Below, piece by piece: positions 39,051 to 52,390 of a DNA stretch of 64,000 nt. Within the stretch, counting starts at the first letter, position 1; each line of letters starts with the position of its first letter. A program made the translations under genes and the position numbers. Source of the DNA: Cymodocea nodosa. Lineage: Eukaryota; Streptophyta; Magnoliopsida; Alismatales; Cymodoceaceae. Below the pieces are notes generated by a model. It was not told the DNA's origin, did not search any database, and saw nothing but the letters and a program-made list of their open reading frames with translations. Location of the stretch: positions 17,957,501 to 18,021,500 of the forward strand of contig JAZBRI010000003.1 of assembly GCA_036874045.1 (NCBI GenBank), in the 5' to 3' direction.

Positions 39051-40631
39051 GTGGGAAAGATTTTCTTGACAAAGTTTACAAATAACCTAAGTGCCCGTGT
39101 AATAAGTGTTTAAATAGGTTTTTATTTATTTATTTAGGCATATAACTCAACGTGAAGAGAAGTCGGGTTTAGAAATTAAATAAATATTGAATAAAGCTTA
39201 TTCAATCAAGGTACCCGAAATATTCAAGTATAACTCGTTGAGTTAACTAACCTAACGAGTAAAACGCTGTCTAGAGGTAGTTTTACACGTTACCTTATCT
39301 AATATAACGTTTACATAGTACACACAAACAAGTGTCAGATGCTTCCAATTGAAACATTCCAAAAACAACACACATGCTAAACTTAACATTATCTTGAGAA
39401 CATTGTAAACTATTTGAACATTTTGTCCTTTGAATCTAAAATAGTTTGTATGTCTATTTAAATTATTTCATTAAGATTTTAAGAGGACATTAATTGAGAT
39501 TAACTAAGACTTGTATTCTAAATTATATTAATCTATTTTCGATATTGTTAATCCTCTCCCTACAAATATATTCAATCAAAATACAAAATATACTTGTAGT
39601 GACAATAGATGTTAAGTATAACTTTACTTTTAAATTTTCTTTTTAGAGACTTCCATTATTCTGACATCATCAAAAATGATTTCTAGAATAAATTCCTACT
39701 GTATATGAATCAAAACACAACTTTAAACTCAATGTGATTAATTCAAGGAGAATAAAAGAATGTATCTCAAATAAACGTTTTCAAAAGTACTAATGTTGAT
39801 TCAATAAATTAGTAGTCATATTGGTAGAAACTATATGCGATTCAAAGATATCTGTAACTAATGAAACAATTTTTTATTTTTATTTTTATTTTTTTTTCAA
39901 AATAGTGAATATTGATAATTTTCTTTAAAAGTTAAGTTGAAAAGCTTGAATCATACAAGAGCTTTCTAATGTACCCGTGTAATGAGCTTTCAATCAACAA
40001 TCCCAGATCTGATCAGGACCTTAGGTTGCCAGACTTAAAGAATCCTTTTTAAGGACAACAATCCTTGCATACCTATCTGCTCAAGTACAAAAGGCTCGTG
40101 ATTAAACTGACCAATAAACTCTCAAAGATTTTCACTTTGTAAGCACTTTTCATTTTAAGCACAATATATATGTATTCTATTAATACAAATGCAATAAAAC
40201 ACAAATCTCATACAATGTTTTACTTCAATGATTGTACTGAGAATATGAATCAATTTCAATAAGCTTATACTTATGATTAACAGTTTAAGATGAGTTACAT
40301 ATAACTTATTCTACAAGTTTAATCAATTAAGTCAAATTTATACATGATCATATACATTTTCCTTGATTCAAAGAAAACATTTAATCAAAATTTCAGAATG
40401 TTAGAAGTATTTAATGTTTTTCATTTACACTTCCACTTAAAATTGTAAAAACCATTAAAATTGATAAACTACATAAAATCAATTAGATACTTCTATGATT
40501 TTACAATAAATACATAGTATCTTAAGTAGTAGTTTAGATATTACTTTAGATATTTATAATAAGTATATAATATCTATGAGGTGAACAACATCATCAATAA
40601 TATTTATCTTTTTATGTGGAGTTTAAGCATT
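39051..40631 (-). other. Z: spacer between pol and third ORF
   Basis: Non-coding. 39640-40480 is homologous to 50860-51760 in gypsy element X (shared blocks include AGATCTGATCAGGA, CATACCTATxTGCTCAAG and ACAAAAGGCTC). 39135-39265 contains CGTTGAGTTA-type palindromes. Confidence 0.7.
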
Positions 40632-43600
40632 TTACACATCACATAGCCTACAAATACCTAAATTTAATCTAATGTTGCAGAATGTATTTTCGTCTAGAGG
40701 TTTTGTAAATATATCAGCTAATTGATTTTTACTAGACACAAATTCTAATTTAATTTTTCCTTTAATTACGTTATCTCTTAGAAAATGATGTCTAACCTCT
40801 ATATGCTTTGCTCTTGAATGTAGTACAGGATTTTTGGAAAGATTTATTGCAGAACTACTGTCACAATAAATCTCAGTTGTATCATAAGATAATCCAAAAT
40901 CTTCAAAAGTTTGCCTTATCCACAGAATCTGAGTGCAACACAATGCAGCAGCAACATATTCAGCTTCTGTAGTAGAAAGTGCTACACAGTTTTGCTTTTT
41001 ACTAAACCATGACACCAAATTATTTCCCAATAATTGACATGTGCCACTGGTACTCTTTCTATCAGATTTAGATCCTGCATAATCAGCATCAGTATATCCT
41101 ATAAGATCTATTGAACTATCCTTAGAATAATACAATCTGAAATTTTTAGTTTCTTGTATATATCTAAATATTCTTTTAATTGCAATTAAGTGTGATTCTT
41201 TAGGATTAGATTGAAATCTAGCACAAACACACACAGCAAACATAATATCAGGTCTACTAGTAGTCAAATAAAGTAAAGAACCAATCATACTTCTGTATTT
41301 TCTTTGATCTATAGATTTTCCTATGTCATCAATATCTAACTTTAAAGTAGTACTCATAGGAGTTCCTCGAATCCTTGTATCATTACAATTAAATTTCCTA
41401 AGCATTTCATCTACATATTTTTCCTGATTTAAAAATATACCTTTATCCATTTGCTTAATTTGAAGTCCTAGAAAATATGAAAGTTCTCCTATCATACTCA
41501 TTTCAAACTGATTAGTCATCTCTTCAAAGAATATTTCTATCAACTTATTAGAGGTTGCTCCAAAGATTATATCATCCACGTATATTTGGAAAACAATCTG
41601 ATCTTTATCATCTCTCTTAATAAATAGAGTCTGATCCACTTTTCCCATGATATAACCTTTTTCTATTAAAAAAGTAGACAATCTTTCATATCATGATCTA
41701 GGTGCTTGCTTCAAACCATATAAGGTTTTCTTCAATTTATATACAAAGTCAGGATTTTTAATATCTTTAAATTTAGGTGGTTGTTTTACATAGACTTCTT
41801 CATTAATTAAACCATTTAGAAATGCACTCTTTACATCCATTTGATATAATTTAAAATCCATATAACAAGCATAGGCCAATAATATTCTAATACTTTCTAA
41901 CTTAGCCACAGGAGAAAATGTTTCATCATAATCTAATCATTCTTCTTATGTATACCCTTGTGCAACTAATCTAGCTTTATTCCTTATAACTTCACCAGTT
42001 TCGTTAGTTCTGTTTCTAAAGATCCACTTTGTACCTATTATGGACTGATTTTCTGGTGGAGAGACTAATTCCCATACATCATTTCTGATGAATTGATTTA
42101 GTTCTTCTTGCATTGCCACTATCCAATTTTCATAAGATAATGCTTCTTGTATATTCCTTGGTTCCACCATAGAAACAAACATACACATATTATTTAAATT
42201 TACTGAAGCTCTAGTTTTAACTCCCTCATTAATATTACCAATGACTTGAGTAATGGGATGTGATGAAGAATAACGCCAATTTCTCTGATTGTCCTCAATA
42301 TTCTCATCAACATCTGAAGGTACATCACTTTCATCATTAGTTTGATCATTTAAGTTCATATTTTTGATTTTCTCAGATAAATCATCAATCTCTCTATTAA
42401 TCTCTAACTCTTTTGGAAGATTGATCAAATCATCATTATCAGCTTTAGATTGAGATTCTCTAAAAGAATTTTCGTTGAAACTTACATGGAGGGTTTCTTC
42501 AATAGTCCTAGAAGTCTTGTTATATACTTTATAGGCTTTACTTCTAGTAGAGTAACCTACAAAAATTCCTTCATCCGATTTGGCTTAAAATTTATCCCTT
42601 TTATCCTTAGTATTTAGAATAAAACACTTGCAGCTAAATGGTTTCATATAGGAAATTTTTGGAACCCTATTAAACATAATTTCAAAAGGAGTTTTATTAA
42701 CATGAGGTCTTAAATGACTTCTGTTAATAACATAACAAGCTGTATTTACTGCTTCAGCCTAAACATTTTGAGGTAACTTATGATCATTCATCATAGTTTT
42801 GACTATTTCTTGAAGTGATCTATTCTTTCTCTCAACAATACCATTTTGACACGGTGCTCTTGGAAAAGAAAATCTATGATCAATGCCAAGCTCATTACAA
42901 TAGTTATCCATTTGATCATTATCAAATTCAGTTCCATGATCACTCCTAAGTTTTTGAATAGAGACACTCTACTCATTTTGAACAAAATTGCAAAATATTT
43001 TAAATTTTTCAAAAACTTCTGTCTTAGATGCTAGAAAATATACCCAAGTGTATCTAGAGAAGTCATCTACTAAAATAAATACATACCATTTACCACCAAG
43101 ACTCATGATTCTTGTTAGTCCAAATAGATCCATATGTATAAGTTCTAAGACTCTCTTGCTTGAAATATCAGTTTTGGATTTAAAAGAGTTTTTATGAAGT
43201 TTACCTAACTCACATGCATTACACATAAAGTCCTTTGAGTATTTAATCTTTGGTAAACCTCTCACTAAATGTTTTCTAGATAGTTTATGTAGCTGTTTCA
43301 TATTTATATGCCCAATCCTTCTATGCCATAGATATGCATTACTAGTTTTAGCTAGCAAACATGAATTTAAATCAACTGCACGAGAAGGTAAAGATAAAAT
43401 ACATACAGAACCTTTTCTTTTAGCAATAAACTTACTTTCATCTGTATTTTTATCAATTATTTTGCATACATTATCTTCAAACACTACATAATATCCATTT
43501 TCAGTTAGTTTTATGACACTCAGCAAATTAAATCCTAGGTTTTCTACATATAGTACATTCGAAATAACACAAGTAGGAGTTATTTGAACATTGCCCATAC

Positions 43601-43740
43601 CTATGATTTTATCTTTGCTTTTGTTTCCAAATGTTACACTTCCTTTCTTGGTATTTGTAAAATTTTGTAATAGACTTTTCTGTCCAGTCATGTGACTTGA
43701 CGCTCCACTGTCTAAGATCCATTTTGATGTTATTTCCTCC
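40632..43740 (-). pseudogene. Z: pol (protease, integrase, RT, RNase H)
   Basis: One frame with few stops. Protease DSGASSH-type site near 43720. Integrase zinc region (WHRRIGH, then CNACELGK) and catalytic LIHMDLFG near 43330-43110, HGTEFDNDQ near 42930, QNGIVERKN near 42830. RT has WELVSPPEN and TKWIFRNR at about 42080-42000, DVKSAFLNG at 41835 and IYVDDIIFG at 41580. RNase H has DADYAGSKSDRKSTSG, ALSTTEAEYVA, and HSRAKHIEVRHHFLRD near the end. 41681-40632 is fully open (349 codons). This is a comparatively young copia with only a few stops. Confidence 0.9.
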
Positions 43741-45998
43741 TACAACGCAAATTAAAAAAAACTTTTTCTTGGTACCCAATGTTGTTGAGGACCAAGTTCA
43801 TTAAACGCATATTTCTTCTTTTTGTTTAAAAATAGTTTAACATTATCATTTATATTCTTATTAGTTGTAAGTACTATTGATTTATCATTAGCTTTATACT
43901 CATATATAGCATTATTGCTTTTACAATCATTCTTTTCATTTTCAGATGTAGTATAATCAAGACCAAATGGATTTTTATCAGATTTTAATTTATTTTGGTC
44001 ATGCTCATACATTTCAGTAAGTTCATACCAAGATTTTGTACTTGTATTAACATTTTCCGTACATACAAAATCTTTTTCTACACAAGAATTTTTAGTTTTA
44101 TCACATGCAGAATGAGTAATTGGTCTAATACCAGTGTATTGAATTACATGCTTAGGTTTCTAATTTTTCAGTTTACTACAATTATCTTAAATTTTAGAAA
44201 CATTAGAAACTGAATTTCCAGAACAAGAAACAAGATTTTTAGAAACATTTATAGTCATGTTAGAAGTACAATTTGACAAATCACATTGATTTATATTATT
44301 ACTACATGATTCATCCCTTGAAGTACCTACTTCTACATATTTATTACCTTGTTTCATAATAAAAGGAATTTTAGTCTTAAATTTACTTGAACTGCAACTA
44401 ATAAATCCTTTATTGGCTTGAGATTCAGGATAATCAAATCCTAAGCCAAATTTATAAGACACCGTAGGGGTACTAGTTAGTTTGTATAACTTAGTTTGAC
44501 TTAAATTCCATTTCTCAATGGTAGAATTTAAATCTTGCTCTCTCAGTTTTAATTTATCTATCTCTAATTCAAGTTCATTTATATTGTTTCTCAACATTTC
44601 ATTTTCAGATTCTATCTTTAATTTTTCAGCATTTATATTCTGTATTTGTTCATGCAAGATACATTCGTTAAATCTAAACTTTTGCAAATATCTAGTATGA
44701 TTTTCATTCACATTTAAACTTTTCTAAAGTAGTGGACAGGAAACAATTTTCTTCTTCCATAATGGATGAAGATTTTCTAATATTCTTATTTTTCAATTTA
44801 CATACATTAAGTTTTTATAATAATGCATGATAAGCACATAATAATTCATCAAAGTTGAAATCTGAATGACTTTCAGGATCAGATATTACCTCAGACTCAT
44901 CTGCCATGAAGCACACATGAGCAACATCTTCTAACTCTTGTTCTCCTTCTGAATATAAAGATTTTGATGCTGATTCTTCAGATTCAAACTCTTCAGATGT
45001 GTCATCCCAAGTGACGATCAAAGCCTTTTTCTTGTAAAACTTTTTCTGAGTTTTCTAAGTCGTCTTCTTCTGATTTGTCCTACTTTGCTTTTCATTTTTC
45101 TTCATAGGACAATCTGGAGAAAGATGTCCAGGTTTCTTACAGTTGTAACATACATACTTTCTGGATGAAGAATTCTTGTCATTCAATGATTTTGATGTTG
45201 AGGGTTTATCATTTTGTTCCTTTGCTGTTTCCTAGCTTTCCATGCTTTCTTGAATTTCCTAGTCAGCAAAATCAAATCCTCGTCAGAATCAGTAGATATA
45301 TCAGAATCTGAATTAATTTCGAAGGCTATTTCTTTCTTCATTTTTAGTTTATTTTGACTCAGTGATTCATTTAATTGAATTTCATAAGCTGTTAAGTTTC
45401 CTATAAGTTCATTCATAGTATATACATTTAAATCTCGTGATTCCTCTATTAATGTTACTTTCTGAGACCATTTAGAACTTAGGGATCTGAGAATTTTCCT
45501 CACCAAATCCTTCTGTTCAAAATTCTTTCCTAAACATTTTAAAGAGTTTATGATATCAAGAAATCTGAAAAACATCTTAGAAATATTTTCGTCTTCATGC
45601 ATCTTAAAGAGTTCACACTTATGAATCAACATGTTTATTTTAGTCTCTTTAACTTGAGAAGTACCTTCATGTGAAACTTCTAATGCATGCCACACCTTAT
45701 AAGCAGATTTATATGCTGACACTTTACTGAACTATTCATAACTCAATGCACAAAATAGAATATTTAAGCCCTTAGCATTCAGAGTTTCATTTTCTTTTTC
45801 AGTAATTGTCCAAGTATTATAAGGAGTAGTTAACGGAGTATATGGTTTAAAAATCATGAACCACAACTTATGATCTATACTTTGAAGAAAAATAGTCATC
45901 CTATATTTCCAATATTCAAAATGTATTCCATCAAATAAAGGAGGATGATTAAGATTTTGGCCTTCATATAAAGAAAAATTACCATTTTCAGTAGCCAT
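43741..45998 (-). pseudogene. Z: gag
   Basis: Begins MATENGNFSLYEGQNLNHPP, with the copia gag motif FDGIHFEYWKYRMTIFLQS. Then come a helical capsid region (45722-45183), a CCHC zinc knuckle (CYNCKKPGHLSPDC near 45130), an acidic serine-rich stretch and a coiled coil (44711-44500). One frameshift lies near 44720-45060. It runs into pol in the same frame. Confidence 0.85.
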
Positions 45999-46086
45999 CT
46001 TACCTTAGATTTTTTAACCTATTTGATTTTAAACAGTCTAAAAATTTAAAACAACTTGAGCCTTAAATCAAGAAAGTTAAACGGAT

Positions 46087-46099
46087 GCTCAGATATTAA
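46087..46099 (-). other. Z: degenerate primer binding site
   Basis: TTAATATCTGAGC on the minus strand resembles TGGTATCAGAGC. It lies about 90 bp upstream of the gag start, as expected, but with several differences. Confidence 0.4.
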
Positions 46100-46168
46100 T
46101 TTCTGTTTAAAAACAAAGAAGGTAGAATAAGCAATGATATTAAATAAGTTGATATCGATTTTACAATG

Positions 46169-47305
46169 TAGATTGGTAGTCAGGAGGAAGTAGAAAGAAA
46201 AGAAAATGAAGAAGAAGCTGAACAAGTATATATGGAAAGAAATAACTCTACAAATTCCACTGAAGAGCAAGAAACTCTTCAACAATTTATGGAAAGTATT
46301 CAAGACAGAGTGGAGAGTTCTGCCAACTCACCACCACAAACAAAAGCAGAAGCAAATGTTTAGGAATCTGCAGAACATTTTCAGCAAGTTCAAGTTTAGC
46401 CTATGGAAGAGGAAGATCAAGAACAAACCCCTCTAGAACAACAAAGTCATATTCCTAACCCGACTGAAGCAACAGTTCTGAATGAAGTACACTTTTGGAG
46501 TCAGGAAGCTTATAAAAAATACCAAGAGATTAGGGGTTATGATATCATATACAGTAGACCAGTAAATTGGGACGGAATGCAAGAAATTAAGGAATTATTT
46601 GAGTTCCAAGGTCTACTACATTTTATTTCTCAACAGAAAGGGCATGCAATATATGAAAATCTAGTGCCCTACTTTTATACTAATTTAATAGAAGAAGAAG
46701 GACAATTAATTTCCAACGTGGAGGAAGTTGATGTACAGATAACACTAAAGCTTCTCCACAACATTTGTGGATTGAAGAATGAAGGAAAAGAAATTTTGGA
46801 AAGCACAACTGCGATTGAATAGACAGAGCAGGAAATCAAGGACAGTTTGACTATCAATCCTAGTGTGCCATTATTAAATAGACTGAAGCATTTAAATGGT
46901 GAAGCACACATGATAGCTAACATTTTGATTAAAAATGTCTACCAACGACAATGCCATAACATTGAACTGAGTCAATTTGTCAAGTGGGCCACTTATGCAG
47001 TTGTGAACAGAATTCAAGTTAATTGGTGTCAAGTCTTCCTATCCAAAATGAAATCTGCAAAGAAGAAATTATTTTATGGAGATTTAATACCTATATTGAT
47101 GGTAGACTGTATTGATTTCACGAAATGTACATCCAAAAGGATAAGATCAAGAACCATTTCAGTGAAAGAATACAGAAATTATGCTGCAGTTGAAGTAGCT
47201 GTACCTTCTAGAGGCATTATCGGAGTTGTAGAAAGGATAGAACAATTAGAGCAACAAATAGAAGGACTCCAGAAGGAAGTAGATGAACTTAGGAATAGAG
47301 GCTAA
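46169..47305 (+). pseudogene. Y: third ORF (truncated at its N-terminus by the Z junction)
   Basis: Plus-strand reading frame homologous to X 57110-55972 and to Z's third ORF. Motifs: EIRGYDIIYSRPVNW, ELFEFQGLLHFIS, ICGLKNEGK, a NRIQVNW block, KLFYGD, and a C-terminal coiled coil (RIEQLEQQIEGLQKEVDEL). Stops near 46360, 46398 and 46820. The left end begins abruptly at the junction with Z. Confidence 0.75.
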
Positions 47306-48263
47306 TTGTATAGTTCGTCTACTTGTACTTGTGTACATTTGTATGAAAAATGTTTGAGTTATTGTAATGTATACTATTCATATTAATGAATGTGTGTTTT
47401 TTAGATGTATTTTTCATTCATGTTTGAGAATGATGAAATTGATGAACTACATTGAGTGCTATATAATTTGTGGAACATTATGCATAAATGTTTAAAAAGA
47501 TTTACAATTTGCTGAATGACAGTAACTAATTAATGCCTGAAAATATCTACATGCTGCAAAGAAAAATGTAAATTCTACATAACATGAAATGAACTACAAG
47601 TAAAATATTTATATAATGTTCAGATTTAAATGAATTTTGATTAGAATGCTACATTAATGACATGTATTTAACTTTATTTCAATTAGCAGAGTGCAAAAAA
47701 AAAAAAATAGAGGTACTTACGAAGAGTAAGTTTAGAAAATCTGCTAAGTGTTAACTCAACGAAGTAAGTTCGTTGAATTAACCTTAACTACACAATGTCA
47801 ATAATATAATACAAGGTCACTCCGTTGAGTTATCTCTAACTCAACGAGGTTAGTCTGTGGAGTTAGCAATAGTAACCAAAGCTATTCTGTTGAGTTATCT
47901 GTAACTCAACGAGGTTAGTTCGTGGATTAAGTGGAACGGTTATTCTTTTAGCCACAAATGAAACTTCATCAGCTTAGCGATTACTGAAATTTGAAATTAG
48001 TAGTGGTACACGTACTAATAAAAACAAGAATCACGTTGCACGTTACAAGACACGTTCTTGCAACGAGATTTATTTACTTTATGGATGTGCATTATATATA
48101 TAGAACAGAATATTATTTACAAGTTACTAGCACTTTTGAAAGAAAGGAGAATGCGTTGGGGAACTGGAAGGAGAAGCAGCTGATTCAACTTCATCCGTCA
48201 ACAAATATTTACTGAATGGAAAGTTTTAGACTGGTATGTAATTAATCTTCTACTATTTTATTT
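47306..48263 (+). promoter_or_regulatory. Y: palindrome array, TATA-like box and gag leader
   Basis: 47740-47930 carries repeated palindromes of the form CGTTGAGTTA then TAACTCAACG. A TATATATAG-type box follows at 48092-48104. A conserved splice-donor-like CTG|GTATGTAA lies at 48231-48240, 30 bp before the gag ATG. X has the same arrangement at 55570-55044. The promoter and splicing roles are inferred. Confidence 0.5.
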
Positions 48264-48395
48264 ATGAGCACATGGATTCATTCTCCTAGCACTAAACGAT
48301 TAGTAAGAACACCTACACAAGATTATTCAACACAAAGACGTATTGAAAATTTTTCTGAATTGGACTTTAACAAAATCCTTAGAGGTGTAGCTAAC
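48264..48395 (+). pseudogene. Y: gag, 5' part (cut by X)
   Basis: Starts MSTWIHSPSTKRLVRTPTQD and reads to GVAN, where element X begins at 48396. It continues at 61441. The homologous uninterrupted stretch in X is 55043-54900. Confidence 0.8.
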
Positions 48396-50627
48396 TGTTT
48401 GTGTTTTCCCAGCACGACATCAGAATATCTAATTAGATCTCCAATAACGTACCAGAAAAACTTGGATTCGTTACTTCTATTTTTTCTAAGTTAATTTATC
48501 TTTATGCCTATTCTTTCTTTTAGAAGTAAACAAATAACCTTTAATACAATTTAGATATTAATTCCAATTTGTACTTTAACTCCAAGTGCACAGTGTCTAT
48601 TATATCAGTGTGCAAGTACAGGTTGATCCCACAGGGAATTGCTGAAGAACTTGAGAACTGTTCGTTTGTTAATAATCAAATTTATATATTCAATAAGCTC
48701 TTCGTTGAATTACAGTTAACTCAACGGACAAAGTTCATTGAGTTATAGCTAACTCAATGGACTAACCTTGTGAACTTAAGTTAACTCCACGAGCTTGTCT
48801 TTTCTTTTTAAATACTGCAATTTACAAAAGAATTCGACCAACCATTGGGCGATTCTACAGATTGTAAATAACATCAATTAAGCTCTTTAATGTTAGTAAA
48901 CACTGGATTTATCATTAAGCAATACTAACATTCAGATAATTCAAACAATAATCATTAAAATCTTTAAGTCTTTTAAACGAACCAATTTCAGTAAACTGTA
49001 AACTAAAACAACATAAAACAATCACAACACTTACAAAGATAACATTAATCATGATACAACACTCAAATAAAACATACAAACATAGATAAATTGTTTTTGG
49101 TTTTTTTTTTTTAATATGAACATGGAAATGGGCGAAAGGTGAAATGTAAAGTAATCTCACTCGACAGTAAATACTTCTGACACTACTTGCAACGCGATTA
49201 CACTGCTGAAAATTAAACCACTTACAATTCTGTCTCCTATCCCTATAGAATCATGAGTCTAGAATTACAAGATATTCTTCTCTTCAGCATACAGGCATCA
49301 ACCCGAAGTCAAGGCTAAAAGTTTTACGATCTCCTAAAATATGAGTCGGCGCTTGGTGAAAATGGCTTCCCTTCCCGCAACGCGATCACTCCTCACAGTG
49401 GTTGTCAGGCACTATGTTTGGCTCGGAATCGACCCGACATCAAGAAAGTATTCTCATAGACCTCCGATGGTTGGTGATTATGGTGGTGATGGTGGTGGTA
49501 ATGATAGTTGTTATGGTACTTTAGAGAATTGCCGATATTGCCTGCAGAAAGCTCGGTACTCCTCCTCTGTACACACTAGCCGTCCATCGATCACACACGC
49601 ACCCTTTTCTTCTTTTTCTCCTTTTCTTTTATATTTCTTCAGTAGTAACTACTTCTACTTGAATGGTCGGTTGGATTTCCTTCATTCATATCAACGGCAG
49701 TGATTTCTTCTCCCTACGCAATACATGCAATCGTGGTTTTTCTTCCAACTGTCCTGTTTCTGCAACCGCTACAGTGGCATATTAGAAAATAAATAGTCCG
49801 TAGAGTTACAAATAACTCAACGGACTTTCTTCGTTGCTTTAACTATAAAGCACGTCCATAAATTTAACTATCCAATGCTCAGGTGCATTTCGGATACTTA
49901 TAAACTTAACTATCCGATGTTTAGATGCATTTTGGATAGTTACAAATAACTCACCGATATATAACTTAAGTAAATCTACTAGATATCGACACGTGTCAGT
50001 AGTAGTTTAATCATAAAATACACATTTCGGAGAGTTACATGTCTAACTATCCGATGTTCAGATGCATTTCAGATAGTTAGAGATAACTCACCGAAAATCC
50101 ACTTAAGTCACTTTACTAGAACATGACATGTGTCCTCAGCTATTTTATAAATAAAAAGAGATTTTGGAGGGTTACACATATAACTGTCCGATGCTCAGCT
50201 GCAATTTCAGATAGTTATAGATAACTCACCGAAAATTCACTTAATTCATGCATTATGGTTTTGACACGTGCACTTCTGGAAATAATAAAATATTCTTTCA
50301 AAACATAACTATTCGGCAATATAAACATAACTATCCAACATGTTCAATCTGTTAAACATAATTGTCTGAAATATGTTCGGTATGTTAAACATACTGTCCA
50401 AAATATCAGAAAATTCAGATACTTAAGAATTTCACAGCCTGCAACTTACCAACAATTCAAAAATATACTAAATTAACATTAATTCTCCAAAATTAAGCAG
50501 ATTCTTCAATTAAAGTATATAACAATGCAATTATAACATAATTGCTTAATTCTCATATGATAAGCTAAATATTATGCAATTAACCATCATTTAACTGTTA
50601 ATAATATGCACTTTTTCATTCTAAACA
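48396..50627 (-). repeat. X: 3' LTR
   Basis: 2,232 bp, TG...CA ends. It matches 59220-61440 along its whole length with many C/T and G/A differences. It contains CGTTGAGTTA-type palindromes (48700-48800, 49795-49845) and the modular array at 49865-50275. Confidence 0.92.
49865..50275. promoter_or_regulatory. X LTR: three-copy module with palindrome and CACGTG
   Basis: Three units of about 130 bp. Each has a CTATCCGATG box, a palindrome TTTCGGATAGTTA ... TAACTCACCGAAA, an ACTTAAGT box, and a GACACGTGTC-like site at its end (exact at 49988; GACATGTGTC at 50125; GACACGTGCAC at 50262). The same units occur in the other LTR (60690-61100), and related ones in the copia Z LTR. Confidence 0.65.
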
Positions 50628-50640
50628 CTTCCCCCATACC
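50628..50640 (-). other. X: polypurine tract
   Basis: GGTATGGGGGAAG on the minus strand abutting the 3' LTR. A near copy (TAGGTATGGGGGGAGG) lies at about 51961-51976. Confidence 0.85.
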
Positions 50641-52390
50641 TAAATTTTGCTAGTCCCTTAGCAAACTAAGATCTAATTAATTGGTCTTTCAAAAAGTGCT
50701 AGAATTAATTCTTCTTCTTTCTTTTTTTCTTTTGTTCAACATAAAAATATATTCTGTCTGTTTCAGTAATCAACCTGCAAATACTTAGAATATATATCAA
50801 TTACAAACAAAGTACATCATCATCACATAGGTGTTAATTATATTATCGTTTATTCTTCTTTTCATTATCTGCCATCCTGAATTTTTCAATAAGATTTCTA
50901 GAAGAAATTTCAACAACATATGAATCAAAATACAATCCAATTCAATCTGATTAAGACAAGTAGAATAAAGAATTGTATCTTCATTAAACAACTTCAAAAG
51001 TCAATTCTAAATTCATATTTCAGCAATTCTAGATAACAGAAAATATACTCGATTCATAAGATATCTGTATTTCACAAAACACTTGTATCTTTTCATACCA
51101 GTATATGTATATATATATATATATATTTTTTCTCTTTTTTTTTTTCGTACTTTAAAAGTTAATTTGACAAGCTTGAATCATACAAGAGCTTTCTAATGTA
51201 CCCATGTAACGAGCTTTCAATCAACAATCCTAGATCTGATCAGGATCTTAAGTTGCGAGATTTCAAGAGTCCTTTTTCAGTTCAACAATCCTTACATACC
51301 TATTTGCTCAAGTACAAAAGGCTCATGATCAAACAAGTCAATAAACTCTCAAAATTTTCTCTTTTTTTCTTTCTTTTTTTTTTTTAAAAAAAAAATACAC
51401 ACAAAACAAAGCATTAATCACATACTATATATGTACGTATTTCATTGATATAGATGAAGTAAAACACCAATCTCATATAGTCCTACTTCTATCATTTACT
51501 GAAAATATGAATCCATAACAGTGAGCTCATACTTTTTTGTAGTTTAATAAGATCTACACATAAATCATTCTATAAGTTCAATCAATCAAATTAAATGTAT
51601 CTTTAATCATATGTATTTCATTTAATCTAGAATTCACATCTTAGCTCCTTCAGGACTTTAGATAATTTACTGATTTTTCATTAAGCATTCTGATTTCATT
51701 TTAAAATTGTGAAATTGTTAAACTCATGAAATTCAGAAAAAATATAAGATACTATATCTAGATTTGCATAAATAGTAAATTCTATAGCATCTTATATAGC
51801 CTTCTAACTATAGCATTCAAGCAGTTATAGATTATAAATTTTACAGTCTCAATTATCGGATAGTTACAGCAAGTTCATAAAAATTTTCAATTTCCATAAC
51901 TTTGCAGTACCATTTTAATTTCTTTAATTAATAAACTTACATGGCTGTTACTTTAATTACCTCCCCCCATACCTACATTTTGCATTGTCCTCAATGTAAA
52001 AGATTTGGCAGTAAATACAGTAATTGTAGCAGACATGAATACTGTTTTGTTGATTTAAAATTCAGGATAAGTAATTAGTTACATACCTTATTCCGTTTGT
52101 ATCTACTTCTACATATTCCAATTTTTTATTCTGAAAAACTTTTCATTCACAGATAAAAGCAAAATATAAAACAAAATAACACTTACAGATATTAATAAAT
52201 TAGTGTCTTGTGTGAAACCTAGACTCCTATGCCTCTGGTGGCTCACAAGCAAGCCAGTTGGTTTCCTAGAATAGATACCAATAAACTGGATTGATATATT
52301 TTTTTAAAAAAATAAAATAAAATGAAAACTATATTTTTTTTTTAAAAATAAATGTAGAATACACACAACACTAAACACACAAAATCACAG
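50641..52390 (-). other. X: spacer between F-box gene and purine tract
   Basis: Non-coding. It contains poly(T) runs and a TA microsatellite (51100-51125), and the stretch 50860-51760 that is homologous to the spacer of copia Z at 39640-40480. Confidence 0.7.

Larger units (their letters stand above)
34470..46168 (-). mobile_element. Z: SIRE-like Ty1/copia retrotransposon, 5' LTR mostly deleted
   Basis: Minus-strand element read from right to left: remnant of the 5' LTR (about 46100-46168), degenerate PBS, gag-pol (45998-40632), spacer, a third ORF (39050-36756), polypurine tract, and 3' LTR (36263-34470). It interrupts the LTR of Y. The right end joins directly to the middle of Y's third ORF, so most of Z's 5' LTR and several kilobases of Y are missing. 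That fits one later deletion. Confidence 0.8.

Noticed and set aside
42846..43197. Plus-strand ORFs over the Z integrase and, likewise, 37852-38448 over the third ORF.
   Set aside because: They are complements of the clearly coding minus strand of Z.
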